A stretch of DNA of 64,000 nucleotides, taken from NCBI GenBank assembly GCA_021186555.1, contig JAJKFL010000003.1:44164408-44228407 (forward strand), written 5' to 3'. This document shows positions 61,155 to 64,000 of this stretch, one piece after another. Numbering within the stretch: position 1 is the first letter of the stretch; each line of letters starts with the position of its first letter. Source of the DNA: Reticulitermes speratus. Taxonomy: Eukaryota > Arthropoda > Insecta > Blattodea > Rhinotermitidae. Both the position numbers and the translations under genes were made by a program. Under the pieces are notes generated by a model. The model was given only the letters and a program-made list of their open reading frames with translations. It ran no database searches and was not told the DNA's origin.

Positions 61155-61325
61155 CCCTTGTGTGCTGGAATGAAATGCCCGGTGTGATCTGCAGAAGACT
61201 GCAGCATACCTGAGTTCAATGGACTGCTTAAGAGTGGCCATAATTAGCCATCAGCAGCAGTCAACATTTGGTGTTTTGAGCATGACACCAAGTGTCACAA
61301 ATCTACAACATTCGGCGCCAAAGGG
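61155..61325. mobile_element. piggyBac-like MITE, copy 2
   Basis: The ends are CCCTTGTGTGCTGGAAT and TTCGGCGCCAAAGGG. The right flank is TTAA (61326-61329); the left is ATAA, a mutated TTAA. The interior (CCCGGTGTGATCTGCAGAAG, AAGAGTGGCCATAATTAGCC) matches the copy at 27481. It abuts the Tc-like transposase fossil. Confidence 0.85.
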
Positions 61326-61334
61326 TTAAGCAGC

Positions 61335-62110
61335 CCAACCAAAAAACGATCATGAGCTAACAACTCAGGCAACCTTGCTGGTCAAGAAATGTGCACATTA
61401 CTGGTTATGACATGATTAAGAAACAAGTGGTCTATGGTGTTAATTGAATTTCTGCCCACATGTAAAGTTGCCCCATCTTGCTGAAATCATGTGCTCTTGT
61501 TGACTTGTGGAAAGGGAAGTTAACTCTTGTGCGAAAGGTCTGAATCACACAGACACAAAGGGCTGATTTTACCAGCGTCACATATTCATAATTGTCCTCC
61601 AAGAAACAGGGGCCAATAATCCCAAAAGATGGTATCACACACCACACTGCAACCTTCACACTGTGTAATGGTTGCTGATGAAGCTGCTGGGCAGACTTTT
61701 TTGTTTGCCCAGGAGTGGGGATTTTGTTTGTTCATAAATCTGGAGTAGTAAAAATGAGCAACATTCATAAATAGATTGTGAACTTCATCTTTGTCCACAC
61801 AAATCAGGAATTCTTGACAAAAATTTGTGCAACTTATCAAATCACATTCTTGCAACCCCTGCACTACCGGACCTTACAGGGGTGAAAGTTCAAATCACTG
61901 TGTAAAATTTGTTGTAAACTCCCTACAATGTTCTGGACTTTGTCTCAGGCAAGCCCAGCCAGTCTCAATTTTTCCAGTGTGTGGAGAATTCTTCTCCTTT
62001 CATGGAGGCTTTTTTGAAATGGCCAAACCTGTTTCCACAGTATTTCATCCACATTTTGAAGGCAGTGAGCTAATGGCACAGGATTATTGTGGTTCTTCAT
62101 AAATATTGAT
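61335..62110 (-). pseudogene. Tc/IS630-like transposase fossil, second lineage
   Basis: Right to left on the minus strand, in several frames, it gives VDEILWKQVWPFQKSLHERR (linker), VGSLQQILHSDLNFHPCKVR (HTH end; family: RRILH.DL.FHPYK), and MNKQNPHSWANKK (family: VNKQN.RYWA.ENP). Next comes LHSVKVAVWCVIPSFGIIGP, CFLEDN (catalytic-core strand VTVWC..S..GIIGPYFFE). Decayed equivalents of QQDGAT.HTA and of PPRSPDL..DFFLWG follow near 61440 and 61350. Multiple frameshifts make it dead. It lies in the intron between E(Pc) exons 2 and 3, in the same orientation. Confidence 0.85.
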
Positions 62111-62329
62111 GAAACAACCATTTAGTACCAGCATAATTGGCATGTTTGTAAAATGCTGAAACAATGAACCATGTTGTGCACTTTTCTGCTGTTCTGTAGT
62201 CACTAAATGCTATGGTGCAGACATCATTATGCAGCTGGCAGCACGTTCCCTACCCCAGCCATTCTGGAAAATAACATGTTCTAACATTCCCCCATTTATC
62301 TGCTGCACCTGATGCATCCTAGACCTTAC

Positions 62330-62586
62330 CTCTTTTCATAGACCTCTATTGTGAGATGGAGATGTTCTCGTTTCGTCTTCTCTCTTCGTTTCACAAGTTC
62401 AAGCAGTGTGACAGCCCGACTCAGGTCCCGTCGTAGTTTTAACATCTTCTCGTACGAGGTTTCATCATTCTTGCGGTTCTTACGAGTTTGCATCTTCTCG
62501 GTACGACGACGGAATGCAAGATAAGGGTTGTTTGCAGCTGATCCCAACCGATGCTCCGTTTTAACAGTAGGAATCAGAGGATGTTG
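62330..62586 (-). CDS. E(Pc): E(Pc) exon 2, EPcA core
   Basis: 257 bases: 85 codons plus two bases, from ATTTCAG (62587) to AAAGAG|GTAAGG (62330/62329). The translation QHPLIPTVKTEHRLGSAANN, PYLAFRRRTEKMQTRKNRKN, DETSYEKMLKLRRDLSRAVT, LLELVKRREKTKREHLHLTI, EVYEK is almost the canonical EPcA signature. It includes YVAFRRR.EK.QTRKNRKND..SYEKMLKLRRDLSRAV and a KRREK.KRE helix. In yeast NuA4 this region of Epl1 contacts the catalytic module (family knowledge). A frame-open extension upstream of the acceptor is intron. Confidence 0.98.
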
Positions 62587-63164
62587 CTGAAATTGTAAAA
62601 CATAAAGAGGAGTCATGTGCAGCAGATCAACTTTGAGTAAAGACTCCAAAGACGATATTGTCTATAACAATGGGTCAATTCGAACACTCATCATTTCATT
62701 TCTAACCATATCAAATCTACGATCCATTAATGCTTTGTACTCGCACAGTTTTTCACCCTCCTCCTTACCATGTCCATTATTGTCTGTTAACCTTGTGTGT
62801 GCAGATTCTACTGTTTTAAAGTCAAAGATTATCATCCCTTGAATTATGAATAAACTACCATACTGTGAAAGTTTGCTGCTACTATTAGACCATAACCTAG
62901 TAACACTTGCTACAATTTAGTAAACACACCAAAACCAGTGGTAAATTTTAAATGAAATGCACTCCCTGTCTGGGGGTGCTTTCTGCATACAGCTGAATAG
63001 TACTTGCAAAAGGTTAATTATCACAGTTATCTCTACGTTAAAAGCTCCTTCAAGGTAATATATTCCCTCAATGTAATATGCACTATAATAAAAAATAAAT
63101 AATAGTATTACTCTGTAAGACATATAATCCTGAAATTTAATTTACAAAATATAATTCAAATCCT

Positions 63165-63415
63165 CACTAATCCCAGTGACTGTGCAGTCTAAGGCATAGG
63201 TTTTAAGCCACTTGATTGTTGGGACTGCGAGTTCAAATCCTGCTGAGGGCACAGATGTTATCCCTTGTGTTTGTTGTGTGCTGTGTAGATAGTGGCCTAC
63301 TCATTCAGAGGACTCCTACCAGGTGTGTCTCACATTGTGTGTGATTTAGAAACCTCAACAATGAGGTGGCCTAGACCCAAGTTGGGATGTTTTGTCACAG
63401 AGAAACAAATATGAA
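63165..63415 (+). mobile_element. tRNA-derived SINE, family F
   Basis: The head GTGACTGTGCAGTCTAAGGC acts as the A-box region and GCGAGTTCAAATCCTGCTGA as the B-box (GTTCAAATCC), at tRNA spacing. A body follows with GTTTGTTGTGTGCTGTGTAG and a final TGAGGTGGCCTAGACCCAAG. It lies in the first visible E(Pc) intron, antisense to the gene. Confidence 0.8.
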
Positions 63416-63808
63416 TTATCAACTTATGTCACCTGCAGAGGAAAGGGGAAATGAAACATAAGTAACTGGTATCAATACCTGTTACTTATATAACAGGTAT
63501 TAAAGGGATCAAGAAGTTCTTAAGCAAACAATATTCATGAAACAGAATTAATCATATTCACACTTTAAGTTCTGATTTCATGTTATATAGTGAAAGGACA
63601 AGAAACAAAATACACAGTCTTGCTGAACTCTAACATAAAAGAAGTTCTTAGGCACATTTTCATCCCTGCAGAGCAGCGACTAAGGTGCTCTGCTTTTAGT
63701 GTGAGATTACATTTTGTAGTTTTCACGCTGCAGACAGAGATGAAAACTTCCTCTGGCATCTGTATATTTTCACCATTATGCTAACCCCATTTCAAGGAAA
63801 CAACTTAC

Positions 63809-63949
63809 AGTTTTGAGCCTCTTATTAAGCCAGTAGTCATACACCGCAATGATCAAATCATCATCTTCCTTCAACAAAGATTTGGCTTCTTGCAGAGTGA
63901 CTACCGTCTGCCCGCTGCCTTTCTCCAAACGGTCCATCATTTCTTCAAA
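63809..63949 (-). CDS. E(Pc): E(Pc) exon 1 of this window (internal exon of the gene)
   Basis: 141 bases, 47 codons, phase 0 on both sides, from CCTATTTCAG (63950) to AAAACT|GTAAGT (63809/63808). The translation is FEEMMDRLEKGSGQTVVTLQ, EAKSLLKEDDDLIIAVYDYW, LNKRLKT. It corresponds to FEEM.DRLEKGSG....LQEAK.LLKEDD.LI..VY.YW..KR of vertebrate EPC1, at about residue 137-183. The acceptor and the lack of an upstream start show that the true N-terminus is encoded further right, outside the window. Confidence 0.98.
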
Positions 63950-64000
63950 CTGAAATAGGAAATTAAACAATATCTAATAAAATACTATAGTAAAACTCAC

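Larger units (their letters stand above)
36947..63949 (-). other. E(Pc): Enhancer of polycomb gene, partial locus
   Basis: E(Pc)/EPC1-EPC2 is a subunit of the Tip60/NuA4 histone acetyltransferase complex in the nucleus. It anchors the catalytic subunit and helps it acetylate nucleosomal H4 and H2A (family knowledge). Eight coding exons are visible on the minus strand. Exons 1-7 are joined by GT-AG introns of 1222, 2073, 876, 2101, 345 and 2129 bases with fully consistent phases. A further intron of about 15.8 kb leads to exon 8. The first visible exon corresponds to about residue 137 of the human protein, so the start codon and N-terminal exons lie beyond 64000. Exon 8 ends at a donor, so at least one more exon lies to the left. 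The whole span is CpG-poor, fitting a constitutively expressed, germline-methylated gene body. That last point is inference. Confidence 0.95.

Noticed and set aside
1..64000. CRISPR arrays, operons, bacterial promoters or a phage/defence system
   Set aside because: There are no regularly spaced direct repeats, no gene-dense strand runs and no ribosome-binding pattern. All positive evidence is for a eukaryotic, intron-bearing insect locus.

Overview
This window looks like insect nuclear DNA. It has long introns, GT-AG splice sites, tRNA-derived SINEs, LINE, mariner, Tc/IS630, piggyBac and Tigger-type remnants, microsatellites, and no bacterial gene organisation. The LINE protein ending GRGYGPVVRQTTE and several SINE heads resemble repeats I associate with cockroaches (Blattodea, Periplaneta-like). 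That placement is recall-based inference, roughly 60% confident.

The only host gene I can establish is Enhancer of polycomb, E(Pc), on the minus strand. It runs from the right edge leftwards to at least position 36947. Eight coding exons were found and seven join in perfect phase. Together they read from the middle of the EPcA region through the conserved GNWPW and CIGFARRR blocks to a Ser/Thr/His-rich C-terminal half. The N-terminal exons lie beyond position 64000. The last exon or exons and the 3' UTR were not found. The seventh exon ends in an in-frame TAA just upstream of a strong splice donor, and the next exon needs the other frame, so there is a one-base conflict or an alternative ending there.

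Layout: 1-14.3 kb is CpG-rich intergenic DNA with decayed transposons (a short Tc-like element with terminal inverted repeats, LINE fragments, SINEs, a mariner fossil). 14.7-17.4 kb is a broken LINE carrying a nested Tigger-like MITE and a tandem duplication across their junction. 17.4-36.9 kb is AT-rich and CpG-poor, with a Tc-like transposase fossil, fold-back repeats, MITEs and SINEs. It may include the 3' part of E(Pc). 37-53 kb is one E(Pc) intron of about 15.8 kb, loaded with a second LINE, a young 211-bp LINE insertion with a 10-bp target-site duplication, an internally deleted mariner, a Tigger-like MITE and a palindrome of about 790 bp. 53-64 kb holds the other seven exons.

The most unusual signal is a set of fold-back elements whose arms carry a hammerhead-ribozyme-like core: CTGANGA, a short hairpin, then GAAA. 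Two copies keep every core base. Such cores are known from Penelope-like elements and retrozymes; here they sit mostly within E(Pc) introns.
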